DNA of 64,000 nucleotides from positions 4,461,501 through 4,525,500 of the forward strand of contig NZ_CP089309.1 in assembly GCF_021228795.1 (NCBI RefSeq), in the 5' to 3' direction. The stretch comes from Thiocapsa bogorovii (GTDB taxonomy: Bacteria; Pseudomonadota; Gammaproteobacteria; Chromatiales; Chromatiaceae). The notes under the pieces are model-generated. The model saw only the letters and a list, made by a program, of their open reading frames with translations, ran no database searches and was not told where the DNA came from. A program made the translations under genes and the position numbers. Shown here one piece after another: positions 25,768 through 36,000 of this stretch (position 1 is its first letter; each line of letters opens with the position of its first letter).

Positions 25768-27678
25768 ATGGCTGCCCCGCTGGTCGAGCTCGCGCTCGAC
25801 TACTATCGAGATCCGCTTACGTATCGTCATCTTGCCGAGGCCGAGCGTCGTTTGCCGCAAGGATTCGGCGCCCTGCTGGCGGAGTTCTGCACGGCACTCT
25901 CATCGGCGCGGATTGCGCAGACCTCCGCGCAGCTCGGAGCCGATGCCGCGGAAATGGAAGAAGCTGCACGGTTCTTCGTGAGACACGCCCTGCTGAATCC
26001 GGAAGGTGATTATTATCGACACCTGGGGCTGAACCGAGATGCGCCTCAAGAGTCGATCCGGCATCACTATCAACTCTTGATCCGGATGTTCCACCCGGAT
26101 CGGGTCGAGGCCTCGACCGAGTTCGGGGCTTTTTACGCGACGCGCATCAATCAGGCCTATCAGACGCTGCGTGACCCCGAGACCCGCGCGGCCTACGATC
26201 GCGGTTTGCCGGACCTCCCCGCCGGCTTCACCGAGACGGATCCCGCATGGTTCTTTCGACCGAGTCTGCCGGTGCTTGCCGGGAAGCGTCCGGGTCGGGC
26301 CCCGCTCTTAGGGGGTGCGCGCGGGCGCACCCGACGTGTCGGCGCCATGGCGGTTGGTGCGGTTATGCTCGGTGCACTGGTGCTCGGAACGGGCCATGTT
26401 CTGATTCATGCCAACAAGAAGCCGGCGCTGCGTTTGGCGGCGAGCGGGAGCGGCGAGACCTCGGCGCCACTTCCGAGCTATCTCGCGCCTGCGGCGCGGA
26501 TTTCGGGGTCCGACGGTCGGGCCGCGGACGCACCCTTGCCGCCGCTCGAACCTGCCCCTGTTGCCGGAGTGTTGACCGAGCAGGATCGCGCCGGCATCCG
26601 TGCGCTCGAGGACGCGCCGATGCGTTTGGCCCCGGTGCCGCCGCGCGTTGCGGTCTCTCCAATCGAACCACCGATCCCGACCCCAACCTCGAGCGCGACC
26701 TCGAGCAGGGCGACGCCGGAGGAGCAGGCGAGCGATGCGGGTCCGCTCGGAGTCGATCGGCTCGAGGTCGGACGATCGGAGTCGGTTCGGGTCGTGCGGG
26801 CGGTCCCGCGTGGGGATCTCGCCAAGGCGCGTGAACCCGAGGCGTTGATGATTCCGCCCGTTTCGGCCGCGAGTGTGCGGCCCCCTGCGGGTGGAGACGT
26901 CCCACCACCGAACGCGATCGAGACGCAGAGGCCGGCGGAGCCGATGCGCTTGTCGGCCGCGCCGACCCAAACGGTGGATCCGACACCCGCGCCGCCGGAG
27001 ACGGGTCAGGCCGTAACGCTCAAGTCGGAGCCGGCAACGCAGCCGAAAGCGGAGCTGCCGGAGCTGCCGAAGCTGCAGCCGAACGCGCAGCCGAGATTCG
27101 AGCCGCCGGCGCCGCCGAAGGCCGCCCCGAAAGCGATGCCGCCGGAGGCACTCGCCAAATCCGCTTCGCGGCGATCCGAGGAGCCGCAAGCGGATACATC
27201 TACGCCGAAGGGCGCTGCACCGGCGCCGACGCCGGCCGCGCCGGTCCAGCCCGTCCCCTCGGGCGCCGGTGCAGCAGGGCGAGGGCCGAGCATTGTCGCC
27301 GGTCGCCCTGCCGCGACGCCCGAGAAGGATGCCGCAAACCTGGTCGCGCGTCTCGAGAGTGCTTACGCGGCGATGAACGCCGACGGCTTTGCGGCGCTCT
27401 TTACGTCAAGCGCGCGGGTCAACGAAGGCAGTGGGAGGAAGCTGATCCGCTCGAAGTATGCGGATTTGTTCCAACGCACCACCGGGGCGAAGCTCTCGAT
27501 CAGCACGGTACGCTGGCGCTCGATGCCGGATGGTCGCATCAGCGGGTCCGGGGTGATCTCGGTCGGGAACCAATATCGCGGCGGCGGATGGCGCTACGCC
27601 AAAGGTGCTGTCGATCTCGAACTGGTTCGTGACGGAGGAGGATACCGGATTGCGAGAATGATCTACCGTTTGAACTGA
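25768..27678 (+). CDS. Membrane-anchored J-domain protein with C-terminal SnoaL/NTF2-like domain
   Basis: A 636-residue protein starting 13 bp after the autokinase stop. Residues 75-145 form a J domain: DYYRHLGLNRDAPQESIRHH, then the HPD motif in LIRMFHPDRVEA and INQAYQTLRDPETRAAYDRG. Residues 195-220 are a membrane helix (MAVGAVMLGALVLGTGHVLI). Residues 225-520 are a low-complexity Pro/Ala/Glu linker. Residues 525-636 (LVARLESAYAAMNADGFAAL, YADLFQRTTGAKLSIS, ELVRDGGGYRIARMIYRL) look like a SnoaL/NTF2-type fold. It would place a DnaK-recruiting domain in the cytosol and the C-terminal domain in the periplasm. A J protein in a capsule-export operon is unusual; its function is unknown. Confidence 0.75.
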   Translation: MAAPLVELALDYYRDPLTYRHLAEAERRLPQGFGALLAEFCTALSSARIAQTSAQLGADAAEMEEAARFFVRHALLNPEGDYYRHLGLNRDAPQESIRHHYQLLIRMFHPDRVEASTEFGAFYATRINQAYQTLRDPETRAAYDRGLPDLPAGFTETDPAWFFRPSLPVLAGKRPGRAPLLGGARGRTRRVGAMAVGAVMLGALVLGTGHVLIHANKKPALRLAASGSGETSAPLPSYLAPAARISGSDGRAADAPLPPLEPAPVAGVLTEQDRAGIRALEDAPMRLAPVPPRVAVSPIEPPIPTPTSSATSSRATPEEQASDAGPLGVDRLEVGRSESVRVVRAVPRGDLAKAREPEALMIPPVSAASVRPPAGGDVPPPNAIETQRPAEPMRLSAAPTQTVDPTPAPPETGQAVTLKSEPATQPKAELPELPKLQPNAQPRFEPPAPPKAAPKAMPPEALAKSASRRSEEPQADTSTPKGAAPAPTPAAPVQPVPSGAGAAGRGPSIVAGRPAATPEKDAANLVARLESAYAAMNADGFAALFTSSARVNEGSGRKLIRSKYADLFQRTTGAKLSISTVRWRSMPDGRISGSGVISVGNQYRGGGWRYAKGAVDLELVRDGGGYRIARMIYRLN

Positions 27679-27719
27679 CGCGCTCGGTATAAGCTGCTGT
27701 ATTGGGAAGGGATGTGAGC

Positions 27720-29060
27720 ATGCGGATCTATTGGTGGCGAGGGCTGTTGGTGCTCGGAGCGCTCGGATTGGCGTGGGCCAGTCTGGTGAACGGCCTCGCC
27801 GGCTACTATGCCGATCGCGTCGCGGCGGGCGACACCGCCATGATCGATCACGCGCTCGGGTGGCGATCGGATCAGTCGGCGACCTTGTTCCTGAAGGCAC
27901 TACAGGTTCTGCCCGACGATCCGGCGGCTGGCGCTCGTCTGCTGGAGGCCGCCTATCGGGCAAACCCGGCCGACCCACGTCCGCTGATCGCGCTTGCCGC
28001 TCGTTCGCTCGAGGACGGCGATGTCGAGCGCAGCGAAGCCTTGATCGAGCTCGCGGGGCGGCTTGCGCCGGTCGATCCGCGCGTGCAGCTCGCGGTGGCG
28101 GCGTACTGGGGGCAACGTGGGCGCTATGACCGGATGCTCGTGCACTGGTCGACCACACTCGAAGCCGACAGCTCGCAGCGCAAGCTCTTGTTTCCGGATC
28201 TGCTGAAGATCGCGGAGAGCCTCGAGTATCGTGCGCTCTTGGGGTCTATGGCCTTGTCTCCGCCACCGTGGTGGACAGACTACTTTCGTTATGTGGCGCG
28301 CACTGCAGTGGACACCGATACCGTGCGCTTTCTCTATACCTCGCGGCGTCAGTCGGCGAGCGCGCCTCCGACGCCGGACGAGCGTGCGGCCTATGTCGAA
28401 CGACTCCAGAAGGACGGGGCGATCGCCGAGGCGTACGTCGTTTGGGTGAGCGGGCTGGACGATACCAAACGTCGACAATTGGGTTTGCTCTACGACGGTG
28501 GCTTCGAGCTGCCGATCGAGGGTCGTGGATTTGACTGGCGCCTTGTCTCGAACGCGCATTTCTCAGCCGGGCCGGTCGCCACGCGTGGCTCGAACGGTCG
28601 AGCCGCCTTGCGGTTGAGCTTTCGCGCCTTCGAAGGGCCGTTTCGGCATCTGTCTCAGCCGCTGTTTCTCGATGCGGGTCGTTATCGCTTGTCGGGGCGG
28701 GTTCGGGTCGACAGCCTGACCTCACAAGGCGGCGTGAAGTGGACCATCCGTTGCGTCTTGCCGGATTCCGCGATCCTCGGCGAGGGGGCGCGCTTTCTGG
28801 GCTCTTCGGATTGGCGGGACTTCGATCTGTATTTCGAGGTCCCCGAGACCTGCTTCTATCAACAGCTGACGTTGGTCTCGGGCGGAAGCCGAGCGTTCGA
28901 GCAAAAGCTCGACGGCACCCTTTGGTTCGACGACCTGAAGATTGTCCGGGCTGCGGCGCTTGATGCGGCGGCCCGCGTTGATGCGCTCATGCGGGATCTC
29001 GCCGAGCCCGCGTCGTCTTCGGGCAATGTCGGAGCGGACGTCAAGGAGAATTCTGAATGA
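27720..29060 (+). CDS. Helical-repeat protein with C-terminal jelly-roll-like domain
   Basis: A 446-residue exported or membrane-anchored protein. The N-terminal helix (LLVLGALGLAWASLVNGLAG) is followed by TPR-like helical pairs at residues 35-190 (ALQVLPDDPAAGARLLEAAY, FLKALQVL). From residue 255 the sequence is beta-rich (LLYDGGFELPIEGRGFDWRL, LDAGRYRLSGRVRVDSLTSQ, FYQQLTLVSGG), resembling carbohydrate-binding-module-like jelly rolls seen in TPR proteins of exopolysaccharide operons. AAGGGA lies about 8 nt before the ATG. It is 41 bp after the J-domain gene. I infer a role in assembling or holding the glycan; no enzyme motif is visible. Confidence 0.65.
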   Translation: MRIYWWRGLLVLGALGLAWASLVNGLAGYYADRVAAGDTAMIDHALGWRSDQSATLFLKALQVLPDDPAAGARLLEAAYRANPADPRPLIALAARSLEDGDVERSEALIELAGRLAPVDPRVQLAVAAYWGQRGRYDRMLVHWSTTLEADSSQRKLLFPDLLKIAESLEYRALLGSMALSPPPWWTDYFRYVARTAVDTDTVRFLYTSRRQSASAPPTPDERAAYVERLQKDGAIAEAYVVWVSGLDDTKRRQLGLLYDGGFELPIEGRGFDWRLVSNAHFSAGPVATRGSNGRAALRLSFRAFEGPFRHLSQPLFLDAGRYRLSGRVRVDSLTSQGGVKWTIRCVLPDSAILGEGARFLGSSDWRDFDLYFEVPETCFYQQLTLVSGGSRAFEQKLDGTLWFDDLKIVRAAALDAAARVDALMRDLAEPASSSGNVGADVKENSE

Positions 29061-29285
29061 CGACTCGGATCAAAGGCGGCGGGATCGGGCTTGATTCGGG
29101 CCGGGTGCCACCTCGGTCGCCGGGCAGGTTGTCCGGTTCCCGAGCATCTTCTCGGCGAGCTTCGTGACCTGGATTTTCCCGGTTGAAACGGCTAACCTTC
29201 TGACAGGGTCGACACGGATGGTCTACGATGGCGAGTGTTCGGCAAAAGGGTTTCCAAGGCTTCGGTGTACATAAGGGGTAACAGG

Positions 29286-29804
29286 ATGATGCGCAAAGAA
29301 TTTTTTTTGGTCGTGGCGGGTGCAGCCTTGAGTGTTGGCTTTGTTCAGGCGATGGCGGCCGACACGATCGGTGAAATCAAGCGGGTCGACGGGGCTGCGA
29401 TGATCAGCAAGGGCGAACATTTCGTCGCCGCTCAACAAGGAATGAAGCTACAGGCGCTCGATCGCTTGATCGTCCTTGAGCAGAGCGAGGCATTACTCGA
29501 GTTCGATGATGGCTGCCGGCACCTGATGAAGGAGAAGGAGCTGTTGACCGTCGGCGCGACGAGCGTCTGCGCTGATCATCCGGCAGAGGTGACCGAGGTG
29601 GAGGGTACGGTCGTCGAGACGGCGCCGACCGATGTTGCAGCCGCTCAGCGGACGGCAACCTCGCAGCTTGAGGCCGGCGCGGGCGCCGCCGGCGGAGCGT
29701 TACTGTTCGGTGGCGTGGCTGCGGCCGGCTTCATCGCAGCGTTGGCAGCCGGGTCCGGGAGTAATCCGCCCGCCCCGCCGCCTCGTCCGATCAGTCCGCA
29801 ATAG
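29286..29804 (+). CDS. FecR-like periplasmic protein
   Basis: A 172-residue protein with a signal peptide (MRKEFFLVVAGAALSVGFVQ then AMAA) and a compact beta domain: IGEIKRVDGAAMISKGEHFV, GMKLQALDRLIVLEQSEALL and EFDDGCRHLMKEKELLTV, like the FecR/ferri-siderophore-sensor fold that often closes exopolysaccharide operons. A glycine/alanine-rich hydrophobic stretch (GAGAAGGALLFGGVAAAGFI) and a proline tail end it. AAGGGG 7 nt upstream fixes ATG 29286. Two Cys (in DDGCRHL and TSVCADH) could form a disulfide. It is 225 bp from the previous gene, so it may have its own promoter. Confidence 0.6.
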   Translation: MMRKEFFLVVAGAALSVGFVQAMAADTIGEIKRVDGAAMISKGEHFVAAQQGMKLQALDRLIVLEQSEALLEFDDGCRHLMKEKELLTVGATSVCADHPAEVTEVEGTVVETAPTDVAAAQRTATSQLEAGAGAAGGALLFGGVAAAGFIAALAAGSGSNPPAPPPRPISPQ

Positions 29805-30086
29805 TCTCTTAGACCTCCGAAGCGGCTCGGCCCAACTAGCGCCCGCGACAGGCTGATCTGCTGCTCGGCGAGCAACGACTCGCCAAGAGCGGTAGGCCTG
29901 TCCGGGCGCAAACGCTGTGCGGCGCTGTTTCGGCTCGAGGCCAGCCGCGGCGCCAGCGAAGCTCTTTACATTCTGCGCACCCTGCTCGACTCCGGCGCGT
30001 CGACCTGGCGGCAGGGGCGCAGAGCGTTCCGAGGAGGCTCCCGCGCAGCGGTCAAGGCGTCCGAAAGCAAGGAGTGGTGCGCGTCC

Positions 30087-30524
30087 TCATCCGAGTGGAT
30101 CGGGGAGGAACATCGATTCCAGTCCGAGTATGCGGGCCGCTTTCTGCAAGTGCCGGGCGAAACCGCCGAACTGGACCTGCTCGCGACTGGCCTGATCCAG
30201 CGTGCGCGCAGCGGCGAGTGGGACGCTGTCGTAGCCCCTCCGTGCAAAGGTGTCCGCATCGTCGCCAGCGAGCTCGACCATCGCTTGGCTGATCTCAACG
30301 ATTGCGCAGTCGTTCCAATCGTCGTGCAGACGACACCTGACCGTATCGATTGCACCGGCATCGGCTGGATTGTCGCGCGAGCGTCTTGCCAGCGCGGCCA
30401 TCGCCTCTCCCTCCGCGATCCGACACACGGCAGTCGCCGAAGCCGTCTCCGCCGCTGCCAGCATCCTGTCGGTGAAGTCCTCCCGAACGTATACCGAGCA
30501 CACGTTGGTTTTCCCCCATTGCAC
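30087..30524 (-). pseudogene. VapC-like PIN protein lacking its N-terminus
   Basis: The reverse frame gives VREDFTDRMLAAAETASATA, EGEAMAALARRSRDNP, WNDCAIVEISQAMVELA and ADTFARRGYDSVPLAAARTL, the middle and end of a VapC PIN domain, including the central E. The usual first strand with its catalytic Asp (M-x-x-Y/V-D-S/T-S) is missing: upstream sequence is frame-disrupted and GC-skewed. Without that Asp no RNase activity is expected. It lies 98 bp from an intact VapC gene of a different type. Confidence 0.5.
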
Positions 30525-30622
30525 GCCCCGCGCACGCCGGGCGGCGCTGCGCCTATTCGCCTTAGGGGTCGCTGCGCCTCGTCGGCGCGCCTTGGCCCGA
30601 CGTTTGCATAAAGCGCCATTGT

Positions 30623-31051
30623 TCAGGTCGGCGAGGATGTCAACAACTGATTGTCGAACGGGGCGTGACGCTTCCAGCGATCGGTGTGAAAGTCACGCTC
30701 GTCGGTGGACAGGATGCGGCCGTGTCCGAGTGCTTCGGCCAGCACGACAAGCGATGCATCGGCCAGGTCCATTGGCAGATCGGAATACTTGTGCATCAGT
30801 TCCGCGACGCGTGGCAGGTGGCTGCAGTCGATAGCGAACAGCTCCGCGGCACCGTCGCGCAAGCTGTCGATAAATGCCTGCTGGGCGTGCTCGCCAACCC
30901 GGCTCAGCAACAGATGGCAGGTTTCGGTGGCGACCGGCCAGGTGGTGATCAGTCCTTCGGTTGACTGGGTCAGCCAAGCGGTTGCCGCCTGGTGCCAGTG
31001 GTCGCGCCTGTTTGCCAGAGCGAGCCAGAAACCGGTGTCAGCGATGATCAT
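30623..31051 (-). CDS. VapC-type PIN-domain toxin
   Basis: A 142-residue PIN protein. Catalytic acidic residues: D5 in MIIADTGFWLAL, E43 in TTWPVATETCHLLL, and the pair in DLPMDLADASLVVLAE and ILSTDERDFHTDRW. Members cleave RNA, often tRNA or rRNA. It overlaps the antitoxin gene by 14 bp and is translated after it, the normal VapBC order. Confidence 0.8.
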   Translation of the reverse strand: MIIADTGFWLALANRRDHWHQAATAWLTQSTEGLITTWPVATETCHLLLSRVGEHAQQAFIDSLRDGAAELFAIDCSHLPRVAELMHKYSDLPMDLADASLVVLAEALGHGRILSTDERDFHTDRWKRHAPFDNQLLTSSPT

Positions 31052-31301
31052 CCGTCTTCTTGGCCAGGGACTCGGTCAGGTGTTGTTTGTAGTCCCGAGA
31101 GAGCTCGGTGTCGGCCTCTCCGCAGCCAATGAAGGCGTTTCGGCGCAGGATGTCGGCTGGACATGGGGGCTCGACGGCCTCTTGTGCGTAGTAACGATCG
31201 ATGGCGGCTCGCAGCACATCGGTGCGACTGCGGCCGGTGCGCCGACAGAGCTCATCGAGTTTTCTGGCGCGTGCATCGTCGAGCCTGGCGTTGACTCGCA
31301 T
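31038..31301 (-). CDS. Ribbon-helix-helix antitoxin of the VapC-type toxin
   Basis: An 87-residue protein whose first 45 residues (MRVNARLDDARARKLDELCR, TGRSRTDVLRAAIDRYY) form a ribbon-helix-helix DNA-binding domain. The rest is a flexible tail that would wrap the toxin. It overlaps the toxin gene by 14 bp. It should repress its own promoter, located near 31310-31340. Confidence 0.8.
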   Translation of the reverse strand: MRVNARLDDARARKLDELCRRTGRSRTDVLRAAIDRYYAQEAVEPPCPADILRRNAFIGCGEADTELSRDYKQHLTESLAKKTDDHR

Positions 31302-31500
31302 CTCGTCCCTCCGGCGCGATTGTATGACGCAGCGTATGACGCGTTTGGTCGGGTGTCAGTCGGAGGTCGGGGCGGCTTCAATCGCCCGTACAGGGCCGGG
31401 GATGGGGCGTGGCTTTTATGGCCGACTGAGGTCGCCTCTACCCAATGGGTTATGCCGGGCTCCGACGGTCGTCCGGCCTGCGGTTCCGAGAGGCTTGGGC

Positions 31501-32910
31501 TCAGGGAATGCGGACGTTGATGCCGGGGAAGCGCTGCAGCACGGCGGCTCGGAGGGCGGCCTTGGCGCCGTGCTCGCCGTGGACGAGGATCACCTCCCCG
31601 GGTGGAGTAGACATGGCGCCGACGAAGTCGAGCAGATCCTGTTGGTCGGCATGGGCGGAGTAGCCGCCGATGGTGTGGACGCGGGCGCGGATGTCGTAGC
31701 GGCGGCCGTCGAGCTGGACATAGCCGCCGCGGGGTCCGTAGCGCTGGATGTCTCGGCCCGGGGTGCCGGCGGCTTGATAGCCGACGAAGAGCACGTCGTG
31801 GCGTGGGTCGCCGAGCATGGCCTTGAGGTAATTGACGATCCGCCCGCCGGCGCACATGCCGCTCGCGGCGACCACGATGGCGGGACGATGCTCGCGCGCG
31901 AGGTACTCGACCATGCGCAGATGTGCGGCGTGGTCGTCGACGGTGAGCATCCGATCGAAGGCGAGCGGGTGGCGACCGGCTGCAACCCTGGCCTTGGCCT
32001 CGCGGTCCCAGTGCGCGCGCAGTCGGCGGTAGCCGGCGGTCAGGTCCGCCGCCAGCGGTGAGTCCAGCACCACCGCGAGATCATCCCAGCGCCATTTGCC
32101 GCCGGTGTCTTGGGTGCCTCGGTTCTCGTGCACCAAGGTCTCAAGCTCGTAGAGCAACTCCTGCGTCCGCCCGATGCTGAAGGCCGGGATCAAGAGGGTG
32201 CCGCCGTCTTCGAAGGCGTGCTCGACCATGGCCCGCAGCCGCTGTCGACGTGTGCTGCGGTCCTCGTGGATGCGGTCGCCGTAGGTGCTTTCGAGCACGA
32301 CGATGTCGGCGGATTCCGGCGGGGTCGGGTCCGGCAGCAGCGGGGTGTGGGGTGCGCCGAGGTCTCCCGAGAAGAGCACGCGGGTGGTGGTCCCGGCGCG
32401 GGTGAGGTCACAGTCGACATAGGCGGAGCCGAGGATGTGTCCGGCTTGCTGCAAACGGACGCGCAGCCCGGGATCGCCCGTGATCAAGGGGTACCAGTCC
32501 CCGTACCGCAGCGGGACCAGGCGTGCCTGTAGACCGCGCAGGACGGCCTCGATGAGCGCGGCATTGCGTGTGACGCCGACCTTCAGGGCGTCTTCCAAGA
32601 CCAGGGGGAGAAGCTCCGCCGAGGCCTCGCTACAGAGGATGGGCCCCCGAAAGCCGGCGGCCAGAAGATGGGGCAGGCGCCCGAAGTGGTCGATGTGCAC
32701 ATGGGTCAGGATCAGCGCCTGGATCCGATCGACCGAAAAGCCGATGCCGGGGCGTTCGGCACCCGAGCCGTCGGAGGCGGTCTCCGCACCTTGAAACAGC
32801 CCGCAGTCGATCAGGACGGAGCGTCCGTCGCCGAGCATCAGTTCATGGCAGGAGCCGGTGACGCCGTCGACGGCGCCGTGGTGTTGGATCAATGGTGTTG
32901 TGTTGGTCAT
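31501..32910 (-). CDS. Metallo-beta-lactamase/beta-CASP RNA hydrolase
   Basis: A 469-residue protein of the CPSF73/Ysh1-like MBL family. The metal ligands are in LILTHVHIDHFGRLPHL, QAGHILGSAYVDC and VLFSGDLGAPHTPLL. The beta-CASP part has the acidic VVLESTYGDRIHEDR, PAFSIGRTQELLYEL and IVVAASGMCAGGRIVNYLK; the final His lies in HTIGGYSAHADQQDLLDFV. These enzymes cut or trim RNA. ATG 32910 has AAGGA only about 2-3 nt away; an in-frame ATG at 32928 is an alternative. It follows nrdA on the same strand after a palindromic repeat, so it may be a separate unit. Confidence 0.85.
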   Translation of the reverse strand: MTNTTPLIQHHGAVDGVTGSCHELMLGDGRSVLIDCGLFQGAETASDGSGAERPGIGFSVDRIQALILTHVHIDHFGRLPHLLAAGFRGPILCSEASAELLPLVLEDALKVGVTRNAALIEAVLRGLQARLVPLRYGDWYPLITGDPGLRVRLQQAGHILGSAYVDCDLTRAGTTTRVLFSGDLGAPHTPLLPDPTPPESADIVVLESTYGDRIHEDRSTRRQRLRAMVEHAFEDGGTLLIPAFSIGRTQELLYELETLVHENRGTQDTGGKWRWDDLAVVLDSPLAADLTAGYRRLRAHWDREAKARVAAGRHPLAFDRMLTVDDHAAHLRMVEYLAREHRPAIVVAASGMCAGGRIVNYLKAMLGDPRHDVLFVGYQAAGTPGRDIQRYGPRGGYVQLDGRRYDIRARVHTIGGYSAHADQQDLLDFVGAMSTPPGEVILVHGEHGAKAALRAAVLQRFPGINVRIP

Positions 32911-32947
32911 TCCTTTTCCATCGTCCATGTCGCCGCCGCGCAGGGGC

Positions 32948-33022
32948 GTAGGGGCGAATTCATTCGCCCTTTCCAAAACAAGCGTTGATCCGGGACCACG
33001 GGGCGACTGAAGTCGCCCCTAC
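32948..33022. repeat. GTAGGGGCGA palindromic repeat, copy 2
   Basis: GTAGGGGCGAATTCATTCGC at one end and GGGCGACTGAAGTCGCCCCT plus AC at the other. The same layout and size as at 2661-2736. It lies between the stop of nrdA and the hydrolase start. Confidence 0.7.
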
Positions 33023-33038
33023 ATGACCCTACACGCCC

Positions 33039-36000
33039 CTATTGGCAGGCTTCGCACTCGGGGTCGAGGATGGAGCAGGCGGCGGGTGCGGCGGCTCCGT
33101 TGCCTTTTCCGTTGCCTTTGGTCTTGTCGAGCGAGAGATAGTTACCGCCGACCGCGCTGAGGCGGTTGGCCTTGCCGGCGTCGTCCATCGTGGACTTCTC
33201 CACATGGGTCGCGCCCATGGAGCGGAGATAGTAGGTCGTCTTCAGGCCCCGCACCCATGCCAGCTTGTAGAGGTTGTCGAGCTTCTTGCCGCTGGGCTCG
33301 CGCATGTAGAGGTTGAGGCTCTGGGCCTGGTCGAGCCATTTCTGACGGCGGCTGCCGGCCTCGATCAGCCAGCGGGCGTCGACCTCGAAGGCGGTGGCGT
33401 AGAGCGCCTTGAGATCCTCCGGGATGCGGTCGATCTGCTGGATCGAGCCGTCGTAGTATTTGAGATCGTTGACCATCACCGAGTCCCAAAGGCCGCGTTC
33501 CTTCAGATCGACCACCAGGTACGGGTTGACGACGGTGAACTCGCCCGAGAGGTTGGATTTGACGAAGAGGTTCTGGTAGGTCGGCTCGATCGACTGACTG
33601 ACCCCGACGATGTTGCTGATGGTCGCGGTCGGGGCGATGGCCATGCAGTTGGAGTTGCGCATGCCGACGGTGCGCACGCGCTCCCGCAGGGCATCCCAGT
33701 CCAGCGTGGTGCCCGCGTCCATCTGCAGGTAGCTGCCGCGTGCCTCCGCGAGCAGCTTGATGCTGTCGACCGGCAGGATCCCGCGGCTCCAGAGCGAGCC
33801 CTCGAAGCTCTGATAGCGCCCGCGCTCTTGGGCGAGATCCGTGCTGGCCTGGATCGCGTAGTAGCTGAACGCCTCCATGCTGTGGTCGGCGAACTGCACG
33901 GCTTCGAGGCTCGCGTAGGGGATACGCAGCCGATAGAGGGCGTCCTGGAAGCCCATGATGCCGAGCCCGACCGGACGGTGCCGCAGGTTGGAGTTGCGCG
34001 CCTGCGGGACGTTGTAGAAGTTGTAGTCGATGACATTGTCGAGCATCCGCATGGCGGTGCTGACCGTCTTGCGCAGACGCTTGGTGTCGAGGCCCTTCTC
34101 GGTGACGTGCGCGGCCAGATTCACACTGCCGAGATTGCAGACGGCGATCTCCAAGTCATTGGTATGTAAGGTTATCTCCGTGCAGAGGTTAGAGCTGTGC
34201 ACGGTCCCGACATGCTGATTGGTGTAACGCAGGTTGCACGGATCCTTGAAGGCGATCCAGGGATGCCCGGTCTCGAAGAGCATGGCGAGCATCTTGCGCC
34301 AGAGGTCGACGGCCTTAATCCGCTTGGCGACCTTGAGCTCGCCGCGCGCCGCACGTTCCTCGTACCCGACATAAGCCTGCTCGAACGCCAGCCCGGTCAG
34401 GTCATGCAGGTCCGGGGTCTCGTCGGGCGAGAAGAGGGTCCAGTGTCCGTCCTCGGCGACCCGCTTCATGAAGAGGTCCGGCACCCAGTTGGCGGTGTTC
34501 ATGTCGTGGGTGCGGCGGCGGTCGTCGCCCGTGTTCTTGCGCAGGTCGAGGAATTCTTCGACGTCGATGTGCCAGGTTTCGAGATAGGCGCAGACCGCAC
34601 CCTTGCGCTTCCCGCCGTTGTGGACCAGCGCCGCGGCGGTCATGTAGGTCTCGTCGCCCTCGACCTTGAGGTCGTGGACCTTGGCGACCGGCGCGATGGG
34701 CACGACCGATTTGACCCGCGTGAAGATCCAATTGCCCAAGCGGAACCAGTTCCGCTTGGTGCGCGCCGGGACGCCGACCAGCTCGGCGATCTCGGGTAGG
34801 GCCGGGATGCGCAGATCGAAAGCGCGGGTGATGCCCGTGAAGGAGACCAACGAGCCGTCACCACGCGTGCCGGTGTGGGCAGTGTCGCGCTCGCGATACT
34901 GCCCGGCGCAGGGGATGCCGAGTCGCAGGAGCTGATAACGCAAGCCTTCGGCGAGGGCGGCGGAGGTGTTGGTGAAGTAGATCTCTTTGCCGCGGCTGAC
35001 CCCGCCATCGGTCTCCAGAAGACCCTGAATCAGCGCGAGCGCCTGATCGTGCGGCAGATGGCTGAAGCGCCGGGCGATGCGTTTCTTGCCGCGTGCGTCG
35101 TAGAGGTCCTCGTAGGTGAAGGGGAGATGGGCCTCGTCCAGTCCGACATAGCGGCCGGTCGTCGCGCAACGGGCTAAGCCCCGGCCGACGGCCCACTTGA
35201 TCTGGATGTATTCATTGCCCCGCCCGCTCTCCCAAAAGTGGATCCCGCGCTCCGTGAGGTAGTCGCGGACGAATTGCAGATGACCGTCGTCGCAGCCCGG
35301 GTTGCCGGAGACACCGCACTCGTGACCGCGCGTGAGGTGCCCGTCGCCGAGCAGGATGCCGTAGAGCCGAGCATCCGCTTGGGTGAGTTCCGGGACCGGG
35401 ACCACCTCGGCGGGGATGACCTGAGCCACGTAGTCTCCGCGCGTCAGCTGGCCGGCCTCGACCCACTCCGGACGGAAACGGGCGTGCTCGATCTGGCCGA
35501 GGGTGCGCTCGATGGATTGCTCCATCGGTACGCCCTGGATGGCCCAGAAGGGGTGGCCGGCGGTGACGTCCAAGTCATTGACCGAATGCTTGACCGCCAC
35601 CCGGACCATGGGGGCGTCCTTCTGGTCGTAGACAAAGTGCTCCGTGACCTCGCGATAGCGTCCGCGCTGACCCAGCACCAGATCGCCGACCCGCACGTCG
35701 GCGATCGGCTTGGGGCCGTCGGCAGTAAAAACGGTGGTCTGCGGTGCGAAGCACTGGTTGACCGCGACCGCTGTATCGTTGGCCACCTTCAGGAAGGGCA
35801 CCACGCCCTGGCTCTTGCCGTTGGTCCCCTTGATGTGGGCGCCCATGCCGCGCACCCGGGTCCAGTCGTTGCCGAGTCCGCCGGCGAATTTCGACAGGAG
35901 GGCGTTGTCCTTGATGGCGCCGTAGATGCCGTCCAGATCGTCCGGGACGGTAGTGAGGTAGCAGGAGCTGAGCTGGGGGCGCAGGGTGCCGGAGTTGAAG

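Noticed and set aside
26430-27290. Several open frames opposite the J-domain protein linker
   Set aside because: They arise from the Pro/Ala-rich low-complexity linker and its high GC content.
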